In this document: piece by piece, positions 6,797 to 12,474 of the stretch
Layout of the letters: the number at the start of each line of letters is the position of its first letter
Numbering within the stretch: the stretch's first letter is position 1
Assembly (NCBI GenBank): GCA_028280675.1
Contig: JANQLI010000139.1
Span: forward strand, 1 to 12,968
Direction: 5' to 3'
DNA: 12,968 nt
DNA from: Alphaproteobacteria bacterium
Lineage (GTDB): Bacteria > Pseudomonadota > Alphaproteobacteria > SMXP01
Notes under the pieces: model-generated
Told to the model about the DNA's origin: nothing
The model's database searches: none
The model's input: the letters and a program-made list of their open reading frames with translations, nothing else
Program-made: the position numbers and the translations under genes

Positions 6797-8104
6797 ATGC
6801 CAATACCCATTTTGATGCCCGCTCTCTCACCGACCATGGAAGAAGGAACACTCGCCAAATGGCTGGTCAATGAAGGCGAGAGCGTGGCCTCGGGCGATGT
6901 CATCGCCGAGATTGAAACCGACAAAGCCACCATGGAAGTGGAGGCGGTGGATGAAGGTGTCATCGGGAAGATTTTGGTGGCTGATGGGTCTGAGGGTGTG
7001 AAGGTGAACACGCCGATTGCCATGTTGCTGGAAGACGGGGAGAACGCCAGCGCCATTGAGGGCGCTTCAATTTCTGCCCCGGCAGAGGCTGCGTCCAAAG
7101 TTGAAGTGGCCGAACAACCAACGCCAGCACCACAGTCAGCACCCGCACCGACCTCCACGCCATCCCCAAGTGTGACGCCAATATCCGCTGTGGCGGGGGA
7201 GCGCGTGAAAGCATCCCCCTTGGCGAAACGCCTTGCTGCGCAGGCCGGTATCGACATCGCGGCGATACAAGGCACGGGGCCTGGTGGCCGCGTTGTGAAA
7301 CGGGATGTGGAAGCGGCCTCAAGCGGCGCGGTTGGTCTGACGCCTGCCACGGCCACAGCGGAGGTCATCCCGCTGCGAGCGCCAGAAACGATGCCTACCG
7401 ACCTTGGCGTCAAGCCGGGCACTTATGAGGAAGTGCCTCTTGATGGCATGCGCAAAGTCATTGCGCGCCGCATGACCGAGTCGAAACAGCAAGTCCCGCA
7501 TTTCCCGCTCACGGTTGAGTGTGAGATGGATCATTTGCTGGCGCTGCGCAAAGAGCTCAATGCCAAAGCCGATGGCGCCTATAAGCTAAGCGTCAATGAT
7601 TTCATTATTCGCGCTTCCGCGCTTGCGCTCAAAAAAGTGCCTGGCGTCAATGCAAGTTACGCCGGTGAAACGATGCTCTTGCATCATCACGCCGACATTG
7701 CCGTCGCCGTGGCCATTGAGGGAGGCTTGATCACACCGATTATTTGGCAAGCAGAAAACAAAGGTTTGCAAGACATCTCTGAAAGCATGAAAGATTTGGC
7801 GGCGCGTGCCCGCGACCGCAAACTCATGCCGGAAGAATATCAAGGCGGCACCTTCTCCATCTCAAACCTTGGTATGTACGGTATCAAAGAATTTAGCGCG
7901 ATTATCAATCAACCCCACGGCGCGATCCTTGCCGTCGGCGCAGGGGAACAGCGCCCTGTCGTCAAAGGCGGCGCGCTGGCCGTCGCGACCGTGATGTCCG
8001 TCACGCTGTCTGTGGACCATCGCGTCTCCGATGGCGCGCTCGGCGCCGAATGGCTGAAATATTTCAAGGGCTATATCGAAGACCCTGTGACCATGTTGTT
8101 GTAA
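6797..8104 (+). CDS. pdhC: Pyruvate dehydrogenase E2, dihydrolipoamide acetyltransferase
   Basis: Core of the pyruvate dehydrogenase complex; moves the acetyl group from its lipoyl arm to CoA. The 435 residues show one lipoyl domain (1-80, Lys43 in ETDKATMEVEA), an Ala/Pro linker, a peripheral-subunit-binding domain at about 136-172 (ASPLAKRLAAQAGIDIAAIQ, then GTGPGGRVVKRDV), a second linker, and the catalytic domain from about 210 to the end. The active site is DHRVSDGA with His408 and Asp412. The ATG at 6797 is chosen because AAGGGA lies seven bases before it and homology starts there; the frame is open upstream to an ATG at 6689, but that stretch does not look like protein. Its first 87 residues are almost the same as those of PdhB. 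It is followed by a repeat-filled 162-base gap before lpd. Confidence 0.97.
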   Translation: MPIPILMPALSPTMEEGTLAKWLVNEGESVASGDVIAEIETDKATMEVEAVDEGVIGKILVADGSEGVKVNTPIAMLLEDGENASAIEGASISAPAEAASKVEVAEQPTPAPQSAPAPTSTPSPSVTPISAVAGERVKASPLAKRLAAQAGIDIAAIQGTGPGGRVVKRDVEAASSGAVGLTPATATAEVIPLRAPETMPTDLGVKPGTYEEVPLDGMRKVIARRMTESKQQVPHFPLTVECEMDHLLALRKELNAKADGAYKLSVNDFIIRASALALKKVPGVNASYAGETMLLHHHADIAVAVAIEGGLITPIIWQAENKGLQDISESMKDLAARARDRKLMPEEYQGGTFSISNLGMYGIKEFSAIINQPHGAILAVGAGEQRPVVKGGALAVATVMSVTLSVDHRVSDGALGAEWLKYFKGYIEDPVTMLL

Positions 8105-8113
8105 GATGAGGAA

Positions 8114-8173
8114 ATAAGGCCTTCGACCTTTCGAGATGCTCGCTGCGCGAGCTCCTCAAGATGAAGGCCTTAT
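8114..8173. repeat. Palindromic intergenic repeat, copy 1 (inverted relative to copy 2)
   Basis: Perfect 11-base arms ATAAGGCCTTC (8114-8124) and GAAGGCCTTAT (8163-8173) enclose an inner palindrome with GCTCGC/GCGAGC-type arms around 8138-8152. Read on the minus strand, the inner part carries CTTCATCTTGAGGAG and, later, CTCGAAAGG, matching the consensus of copy 2 next to it. This looks like a dispersed REP-like palindrome of the kind common between genes in alphaproteobacteria. It is likely to form a stable RNA hairpin in the pdhC-lpd transcript. Confidence 0.75.
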
Positions 8174-8174
8174 A

Positions 8175-8233
8175 ACCATTTCCTTCATCCTGAGGAGGGA
8201 CACAGTCCCGTCTCGAAGGACAAAGGAAATGGT
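8175..8233. repeat. Palindromic intergenic repeat, copy 2
   Basis: Perfect 11-base arms ACCATTTCCTT (8175-8185) and AAGGAAATGGT (8223-8233) enclose CTTCATCCTGAGGAG, a small GGGA/TCCC hairpin, and TCTCGAAGGA. It matches copy 1 read from the opposite strand, with CTTCATC-TGAGGAG and CTCGAA-GG in common, while the outer arms and the central loop differ. The two copies thus stand head to head and each can fold on its own. Confidence 0.75.
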
Positions 8234-8242
8234 CGGTATAAG

Positions 8243-8261
8243 AACCTCCTATCAGGAGGTT
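8243..8261 (+). promoter_or_regulatory. Hairpin that sequesters the lpd Shine-Dalgarno
   Basis: AACCTCCT (8243-8250) and AGGAGGTT (8254-8261) pair perfectly over eight bases around an ATC loop. The right arm is a full-strength Shine-Dalgarno (AGGAGGT, 8254-8260), six bases before the lpd ATG. In RNA this would mask the ribosome binding site unless opened. The bases ATTTTA that follow are T-rich, so weak termination is a second possibility. The pairing is seen directly; the regulatory effect is inferred. Confidence 0.6.
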
Positions 8262-8266
8262 ATTTT

Positions 8267-9688
8267 ATGGACGAAGAGACGAAACTAAGCATGACCAAAG
8301 TGTTTGATCTTGTGGTGATCGGGTCGGGGCCCGGTGGGTATGTGGCGGCTATTCGCGCGGCGCAATTGGGCTTAAACACAGCCGTGATTGAGCGCGAACA
8401 TGTCGGTGGGATTTGTCTCAACTGGGGGTGCATCCCGACAAAGGCTTTGCTGCGGTCCTCAGAACTTTATCATCTGATGCAGCATGCAGACGAATACGGG
8501 CTCTCTGCATCGGGCGTGACATTTGATCTCAAAAAGATTGTCGCACGATCGCGCAAAGTGGCCAATCAACTCTCAACTGGCGTGAACTTTCTTCTTAAAA
8601 AGAACAAAGTGACGCTGATCGAAGGGGAAGGGAAGCTCAAAGGTAAAGGTGTTGTATCCGTCACCAAAGACGGCAAAGTCGAAGACGTCTCTGCGAAACA
8701 CATTATCCTCGCCACCGGCGCCCGTGCGCGAACACTGCCGGGTCTTGAGCCGGATGGCAAACGCATTTGGACCTATAAAGACGCGCTTGTTCCCGAAGAC
8801 ACACCGAAATCGCTCTTGGTTGTGGGCTCTGGTGCCATCGGTATTGAGTTTGCGAGTTTCTTTAACACCCTTGGCGCCAAGACTACCGTTGTCGAAGTCA
8901 TGGACCGGATATTACCAGTGGAAGATGCAGAGATTTCCGCCGCCGCGCAAAAAGCTTTCGAAAAGCAGGGCATGGCGATCCACACCGGTACGACCGTTGA
9001 AAAACTCCAAACCAGTAAGACAAATGTCACAGCGACGCTCAAAGACAAAGACGGGAAAACATCGACGCTGACCGTGGACCGTGTCATCTTGGCGGTGGGC
9101 ATTGTCGGCAACACAGAAAATCTCGGTTTGGAAGAAGCAGGCGTCAACGTGGATCGCGGGCATGTGGTGATCAATGAATGGTGTGAAACCGGCGCGCCTG
9201 GTGTTTACGCCATTGGTGATGTAGCAGGGCCGCCGTGGTTGGCCCACAAAGCCTCTCATGAAGGTGTGATCTGTGTCGAGAAGATCGCGGGCGTCAAAGG
9301 CGTGCATCCGATGGACACAAGCAACATACCCGGCTGCACCTATTGTTGGCCGCAAGTTGCCAGTGTCGGGCTCACAGAAGCAGCAGCGAAAGACAAAGGC
9401 CACAAAGTCAAAGTCGGGCGCTTTCCGTTTATTGGCAATGGCAAAGCCATCGCCCTCGGTGAACCGGAAGGCATGATCAAGACGGTCTTTGATGAAAAGA
9501 CAGGCGAGCTTCTTGGGGCTCATATGATTGGCGCGGAAGTGACTGAACTCATTCAAGGCTATGCGGTGGCTAAAACCATGGAAACCACCGAAGCGGACCT
9601 CATGCACACCATCTTCCCGCATCCCACATTGAGTGAAATGATGCACGAGTCTGTTCTCGATGCCTATGGCCGCGCCCTGCACATTTAA
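8267..9688 (+). CDS. lpd: Dihydrolipoamide dehydrogenase (E3)
   Basis: Flavoprotein that reoxidises dihydrolipoyl arms with NAD+, completing the pyruvate dehydrogenase cycle; E3 can also serve 2-oxoglutarate dehydrogenase and glycine cleavage. The 473 residues contain the FAD site VVIGSGPGGYVAA (16-28), the redox disulfide Cys50/Cys55 in GGICLNWGCIPTKA, the NAD site VVGSGAIGIEFAS, the second FAD motif YAIGDVAGPPWLAHKA, and the C-terminal catalytic FPHPTLSE with His452 and Glu457. There is no extra lipoyl domain. The ATG at 8267 is chosen because AGGAGGT precedes it by six bases; an in-frame ATG at 8291 would match where many homologues start but has no such site. It is separated from pdhC by two palindromic repeats and its own SD-masking hairpin. 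Confidence 0.97.
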   Translation: MDEETKLSMTKVFDLVVIGSGPGGYVAAIRAAQLGLNTAVIEREHVGGICLNWGCIPTKALLRSSELYHLMQHADEYGLSASGVTFDLKKIVARSRKVANQLSTGVNFLLKKNKVTLIEGEGKLKGKGVVSVTKDGKVEDVSAKHIILATGARARTLPGLEPDGKRIWTYKDALVPEDTPKSLLVVGSGAIGIEFASFFNTLGAKTTVVEVMDRILPVEDAEISAAAQKAFEKQGMAIHTGTTVEKLQTSKTNVTATLKDKDGKTSTLTVDRVILAVGIVGNTENLGLEEAGVNVDRGHVVINEWCETGAPGVYAIGDVAGPPWLAHKASHEGVICVEKIAGVKGVHPMDTSNIPGCTYCWPQVASVGLTEAAAKDKGHKVKVGRFPFIGNGKAIALGEPEGMIKTVFDEKTGELLGAHMIGAEVTELIQGYAVAKTMETTEADLMHTIFPHPTLSEMMHESVLDAYGRALHI

Positions 9689-9733
9689 GTCCGCTTTGAG
9701 GTAAGTGCAGACATCTCGGAATAGTTGTTCTAG

Positions 9734-9759
9734 TGTCCGTTTGTAGCCAAAAGCGAACA
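9734..9759. repeat. Short imperfect palindrome downstream of lpd
   Basis: TGTCCGTTT (9734-9742) and AAAGCGAACA (9750-9759) form an imperfect hairpin around a short loop. Its TGTCCG...GCGAACA layout resembles small palindromes often seen between alphaproteobacterial genes. No T tract follows, so it is not a clear terminator. The match to a dispersed family is from memory only. Confidence 0.35.
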
Positions 9760-9842
9760 TTCGAGAGTTTGTATAGCTCAATTTTGGTTGCCAGTAAGTA
9801 GTCTATTGGAAGGAATGATTGTTTATAGCGGAGATAGTTATA

Positions 9843-10199
9843 ATGACGAGAGATGTCGCGCAACAAAAGAACGAAGACGAAAAATACTGCCAAGAATGCG
9901 GTGAGATAATCAATGCAAAAGCAGAAATTTGTCCCAAATGTGGAGTAAGGCAGCAATCTGCGGCGACCAATCCAATGTCAATTGCTCCTAATGGAAAATC
10001 CAAAATTGCTGCAGCACTCTTTGCATTTTTTCTTGGAGGATTTGGGTTCCATAAATTCTATTTAGGCCGGATCGGTTGGGGAATTATTTATTTGTTGTTT
10101 TGCTGGACATTTATCCCTGTAATAATTGGTTTTATAGAAGCTATACTTTTCCTCGTAATGAGTGATGAAGATTTCAATCATAAGTATGGTGGAGTGTAA
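9843..10199 (+). CDS. Zinc-ribbon and TM2-domain membrane protein
   Basis: A 118-residue protein with two parts. Residues 16-33 form a zinc ribbon with paired CxxC motifs (Cys16/Cys19 and Cys30/Cys33, YCQECGE and ICPKCGV). Residues 52-118 form a TM2 domain: one membrane helix at about 54-67, the turn GGFGFHKFYLGRIGWG (65-80), and a second helical stretch at about 81-105, ending with the polar DEDFNHKYGGV. TM2 proteins are widespread and mostly of unknown function. The ATG at 9843 has GGAG at 9830-9833; a TTG at 9819 in frame would add eight residues. Its codons are richer in A/T than the neighbours' (four ATA codons among 118, several TTT and AAA), which suggests later acquisition or weak selection. 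It interrupts the lpd-lipA pair and has no evident functional link to them. Confidence 0.88.
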   Translation: MTRDVAQQKNEDEKYCQECGEIINAKAEICPKCGVRQQSAATNPMSIAPNGKSKIAAALFAFFLGGFGFHKFYLGRIGWGIIYLLFCWTFIPVIIGFIEAILFLVMSDEDFNHKYGGV

Positions 10200-10202
10200 T
10201 AG

Positions 10203-10298
10203 ACAATCAAAAAGGCGATCTGGACGGCTGTTGTGATCGTCTTCCCGTTGCTGGGTGTCATCGTTTGGTACTTTATGGGACTAAAGAGTGCAGCATAA
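10203..10298 (+). pseudogene. Start-less remnant of a PLDc_N-like membrane segment
   Basis: Immediately after the TM2 gene, one frame reads IKKAIWTAVVIVFPLLGVIV and then WYFMGLKSAA before a TAA at 10296-10298. The pattern K-x-x-W-hydrophobic-P-x-x-G-x-x-x-W-Y-x-x-G is that of the short PLDc_N (phospholipase D N-terminal-like) membrane domain. No start codon exists in frame, because a TAG sits at 10200-10202. The visible part would be only the C-terminal half of such a domain. I read it as the tail of a broken gene. The alternative is a tiny membrane protein starting at a rare ATC codon (10206), with GGAG at 10191-10194 as a distant ribosome binding site; this is less likely. Its codon use is more GC-rich than the TM2 gene next to it. 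Confidence 0.5.
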
Positions 10299-10347
10299 TA
10301 AGACGCACTAGTTCAAAAACAGAATTATACGTTCGTTTTTTATAAGT

Positions 10348-10382
10348 ACGCATTCCTGATATGCGTCAGTTATGCCTATACT
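10348..10382 (+). promoter_or_regulatory. Likely lipA promoter with overlapping inverted repeat
   Basis: TATACT at 10377-10382 is a good -10 element, 31 bases before the lipA ATG. The -35 region has no strong match, but a perfect inverted repeat ACGCAT-N7-ATGCGT (10348-10366) covers exactly that position. Such a layout fits a regulated promoter with an operator over the -35. The regulator is unknown and the assignment is inferred. Confidence 0.4.
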
Positions 10383-10413
10383 TTTGTGAGTGCATACGCT
10401 TTAACATCGCCCC

Positions 10414-11385
10414 ATGGTAACCATTGTCGATAAATTTGGCGGACCGGATCTCAGCAAAAAGCAAGAGTTCCGCCACCCCGAAAAACGCAATCGCCCGGAC
10501 AATCCAATCCAGCGCAAGCCGAAATGGATCAGGGTGAAAGCGCCCGGATCGCCGGTCTATAACGAAACCAAAAAAATCATTCAGGACAACAACCTGCACA
10601 CAGTTTGTGAGGAAGCAGCCTGCCCGAATATGGGGGAATGCTGGTCCCAGCGTCACGCCACGATGATGATTATGGGGGATACTTGCACGCGGGCCTGCGC
10701 CTTCTGCAATGTCAAAACGGGCTTGCCTGGACCACTCGATCCGGATGAACCGAAAAATGTGGCTGATGCCGTGGCCAAGCTTGGTCTCAATCACGTGGTG
10801 ATCACCAGTGTGGATCGGGATGATTTGGATGATGGCGGCGCACAGCATTTTGTCGATGTCATTGCGGCTATTCGTGGATCATCGTCGCGCACAACAATTG
10901 AAATCCTTACGCCTGATTTCCTTCGCAAAGAAGGCGCGGCGGAGCTTTGTATTTCAGGTAAGCCGGATGTGTTTAATCACAATCTCGAAACAGTGCCGCG
11001 CAATTATCTCAAAATCCGTCCTGGCGCGCGCTATTTTCATTCTTTGCGCTTGCTCGAAAAAGTTAAAGAGATTGATCCCAACCAATTCACAAAATCCGGT
11101 TTGATGGTGGGCCTTGGCGAAAGCCGCGAAGAGATTATGCAAGTGATGGATGATATGCGCTCAGCCGGTGTCGATTTCTTGACCATTGGGCAATATCTTC
11201 AGCCAACACCAAAACATGCCGCGATTGAGCGCTTCGTCACGCCAGACGAATTCGCCGCTTATGAGAAAATCGCTTACGCCAAAGGGTTCTTGATGGTGTC
11301 CTCTAGTCCCCTCACGCGGTCATCCCACCATGCAGGCGAGGATTTCGCGAAACTCAAAGCTGCTCGTGCCGCGAAACAAGGGTAG
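10414..11385 (+). CDS. lipA: Lipoyl synthase
   Basis: Radical-SAM enzyme that inserts two sulfurs into octanoyl groups bound to lipoyl domains, finishing the cofactor used by PdhB and PdhC. The 323 residues contain the auxiliary iron-sulfur cluster cysteines Cys65, Cys70 and Cys76 (VCEEAACPNMGECW), the radical-SAM cluster Cys91, Cys95 and Cys98 (CTRACAFCNVKTG), and the C-terminal RSS (302-304) that holds the serine ligand of the auxiliary cluster. The N-terminal RHPEKRNRPDNP followed by KPKWIRVKAPGS is typical of alphaproteobacterial LipA. No Shine-Dalgarno is evident before the ATG at 10414, but the fit of the N-terminus to the family supports it. The next gene starts 11 bases after the stop. 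LipB is not in the window. Confidence 0.97.
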   Translation: MVTIVDKFGGPDLSKKQEFRHPEKRNRPDNPIQRKPKWIRVKAPGSPVYNETKKIIQDNNLHTVCEEAACPNMGECWSQRHATMMIMGDTCTRACAFCNVKTGLPGPLDPDEPKNVADAVAKLGLNHVVITSVDRDDLDDGGAQHFVDVIAAIRGSSSRTTIEILTPDFLRKEGAAELCISGKPDVFNHNLETVPRNYLKIRPGARYFHSLRLLEKVKEIDPNQFTKSGLMVGLGESREEIMQVMDDMRSAGVDFLTIGQYLQPTPKHAAIERFVTPDEFAAYEKIAYAKGFLMVSSSPLTRSSHHAGEDFAKLKAARAAKQG

Positions 11386-11396
11386 GGTGCCGCGCA

Positions 11397-11846
11397 ATGC
11401 CCAAATATTCTGAACGGCTGCCTGCACACCATACACCTGCACAAATGTATGACCTTGTGCTGGATATTGGGAAGTACCCTGAATTTCTGCCCTGGTGCAC
11501 AGGGATGCGCATTCGTCATCATGAACGGATGGGTGAACATGATCAGATCACAGCCGACATGATGGTCGCGTTTAAAGCCGTTCGCGAAAAATTCACCAGT
11601 CAGGTGAATGCCCACCGCGACAAACGCACGATTGAGATCGACTATCTTGAGGGGCCTTTTAAATATCTTCACAACACATGGTCATTCCAAGAACAGGAAG
11701 ATGGGTCATGTGTCATTGAATTTTTTATCGACTTCGAATTTAAGAGTCTTGCCCTGCGCCTCCTCATAAATAAGGTATTTGACGAAGCGGTCAGGCGCAT
11801 GGTGAGCGCCTTTATCAAACGCGCCGATGCGCTTTATGGGTCGTAG
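11397..11846 (+). CDS. RatA/COQ10-like START-domain protein
   Basis: A 149-residue protein of the polyketide-cyclase/START group that includes bacterial RatA and mitochondrial Coq10. The fold is covered from end to end, with the typical VLDIGKYPEFLPWCTGMRI (21-39) near the start, ADMMVAFKAVREKFTSQV in the middle, YLEGPFKYLHNTWSF after it, and a C-terminal amphipathic helix at about 122-146 that closes the lipid-binding cavity. Coq10 binds ubiquinone and supports respiration. E. coli RatA was described as a ribosome-association toxin; which role applies here cannot be told from sequence. It lies 11 bases behind lipA with AGGGTG at 11384-11389 as ribosome binding site, so the two are very likely cotranscribed. 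It is convergent with pncC across a palindromic repeat. Confidence 0.92.
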   Translation: MPKYSERLPAHHTPAQMYDLVLDIGKYPEFLPWCTGMRIRHHERMGEHDQITADMMVAFKAVREKFTSQVNAHRDKRTIEIDYLEGPFKYLHNTWSFQEQEDGSCVIEFFIDFEFKSLALRLLINKVFDEAVRRMVSAFIKRADALYGS

Positions 11847-11857
11847 AATATTTAGAT

Positions 11858-11963
11858 GTCATCCCGGCCGATGGCGTAGCCTGAGAACCGGGATCTTTGT
11901 GTAGCGTTTATGTGTATGGTTATAGATCCCGGATCTGCGAGCTTTGCTCTTGTCCAGGATGAC
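11858..11963. repeat. Intergenic nested palindromic repeat between convergent genes
   Basis: The outer arms GTCATCCCGGCC (11858-11869) and GTCCAGGATGAC (11952-11963) match at 10 of 12 positions. An inner perfect nine-base pair, CCGGGATCT (11888-11896) with AGATCCCGG (11924-11932), forms a second stem. Elements of the form GTCATCC...CCGGGATCT...AGATCCCGG...GGATGAC are common as dispersed repeats in alphaproteobacterial genomes, notably Rhizobiales. It fills the gap between the plus-strand lipA-ratA genes and the minus-strand pncC, and could serve both as a transcription barrier. It differs from the pair at 8114-8233. Confidence 0.75.
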
Positions 11964-11967
11964 CATG

Positions 11968-12474
11968 TTATGACGTAAGCACGTTCTCTAACAACGAGAG
12001 TGCTGCCTCAACGGTCTTCATCCGCACCTGGCCGCGCCCAATGTCGCCAAATTGATGCGCCTGATGCAGTGTTGCGCCGTCGTTGCGGGCGAGGGCGATA
12101 TGCACCAGACCGACAGGTTTGGCGCTATCGTCACTGGCGGGCCCGGCAATGCCGGTGACGGCAATGGCGATGTGAGCGCGCGAATGATTCAATGCGCCTT
12201 CCGCCATCATACAAGCCGTCTCTTCACTGACAGCGCCAGGGCCTTGCGGCGTAAAGAAACCTTCTGGCACATCCAGAAGCTCTTGTTTCGCCTGATTGCA
12301 ATAGGTGACATACCCTCGGTCAACCACATCCGATGAGCCGGGAATTTCAGTAAAGAGCGCTGCGATTAATCCGCCAGTGCACGATTCGGCAAACGCAAGT
12401 TTCACGCCTCTATCGCGGGCGTGCGCTAGAAGAACAGCGGCGCGTTGCGTCAACTCATGCGAAAAGATACTCAT
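11968..12474 (-). CDS. pncC: Nicotinamide-nucleotide amidase, CinA C-terminal domain protein
   Basis: Hydrolyses nicotinamide mononucleotide to nicotinic acid mononucleotide and ammonia in pyridine-nucleotide salvage. The 168 residues cover only the amidase domain (the short CinA form), without the N-terminal molybdopterin-binding-like domain of full CinA. Key parts are FAESCTGGLIAA with nucleophile Ser31, GYVTYCNQAKQELL (54-67) with the conserved Tyr and Lys, AVSEETACMMAEGA (81-94), AVTGIAGP (105-112) and KPVGLVHIALA (119-129). The ATG at 12474 is chosen because it overlaps the pgpA stop as ATGA; a TTG at 12489 in frame would add five residues inside pgpA. Coupled translation with pgpA is likely. 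Confidence 0.94.
   Translation of the reverse strand: MSIFSHELTQRAAVLLAHARDRGVKLAFAESCTGGLIAALFTEIPGSSDVVDRGYVTYCNQAKQELLDVPEGFFTPQGPGAVSEETACMMAEGALNHSRAHIAIAVTGIAGPASDDSAKPVGLVHIALARNDGATLHQAHQFGDIGRGQVRMKTVEAALSLLENVLTS

Noticed and set aside
6760..7422. A 220-codon minus-strand frame across the first half of pdhC
   Set aside because: Its Ala/Ser/Pro-rich sequence is the antisense of the lipoyl domain and linker. Similar minus-strand frames occur opposite the pdhB lipoyl domain, showing that they mirror the coding strand.
8912..9781. A 289-codon open frame on the minus strand across the end of lpd
   Set aside because: It is antisense to a certain gene (lpd with all catalytic motifs), has no recognisable domain, and is rich in His/Arg/Phe as expected for antisense readings of this codon bias.
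4179..11385. The pdh-lpd-lipA cluster as a new system
   Set aside because: All parts are known families in a known alphaproteobacterial order, including the lipoyl-carrying E1-beta. Only the intergenic elements and the TM2 patch are unusual.
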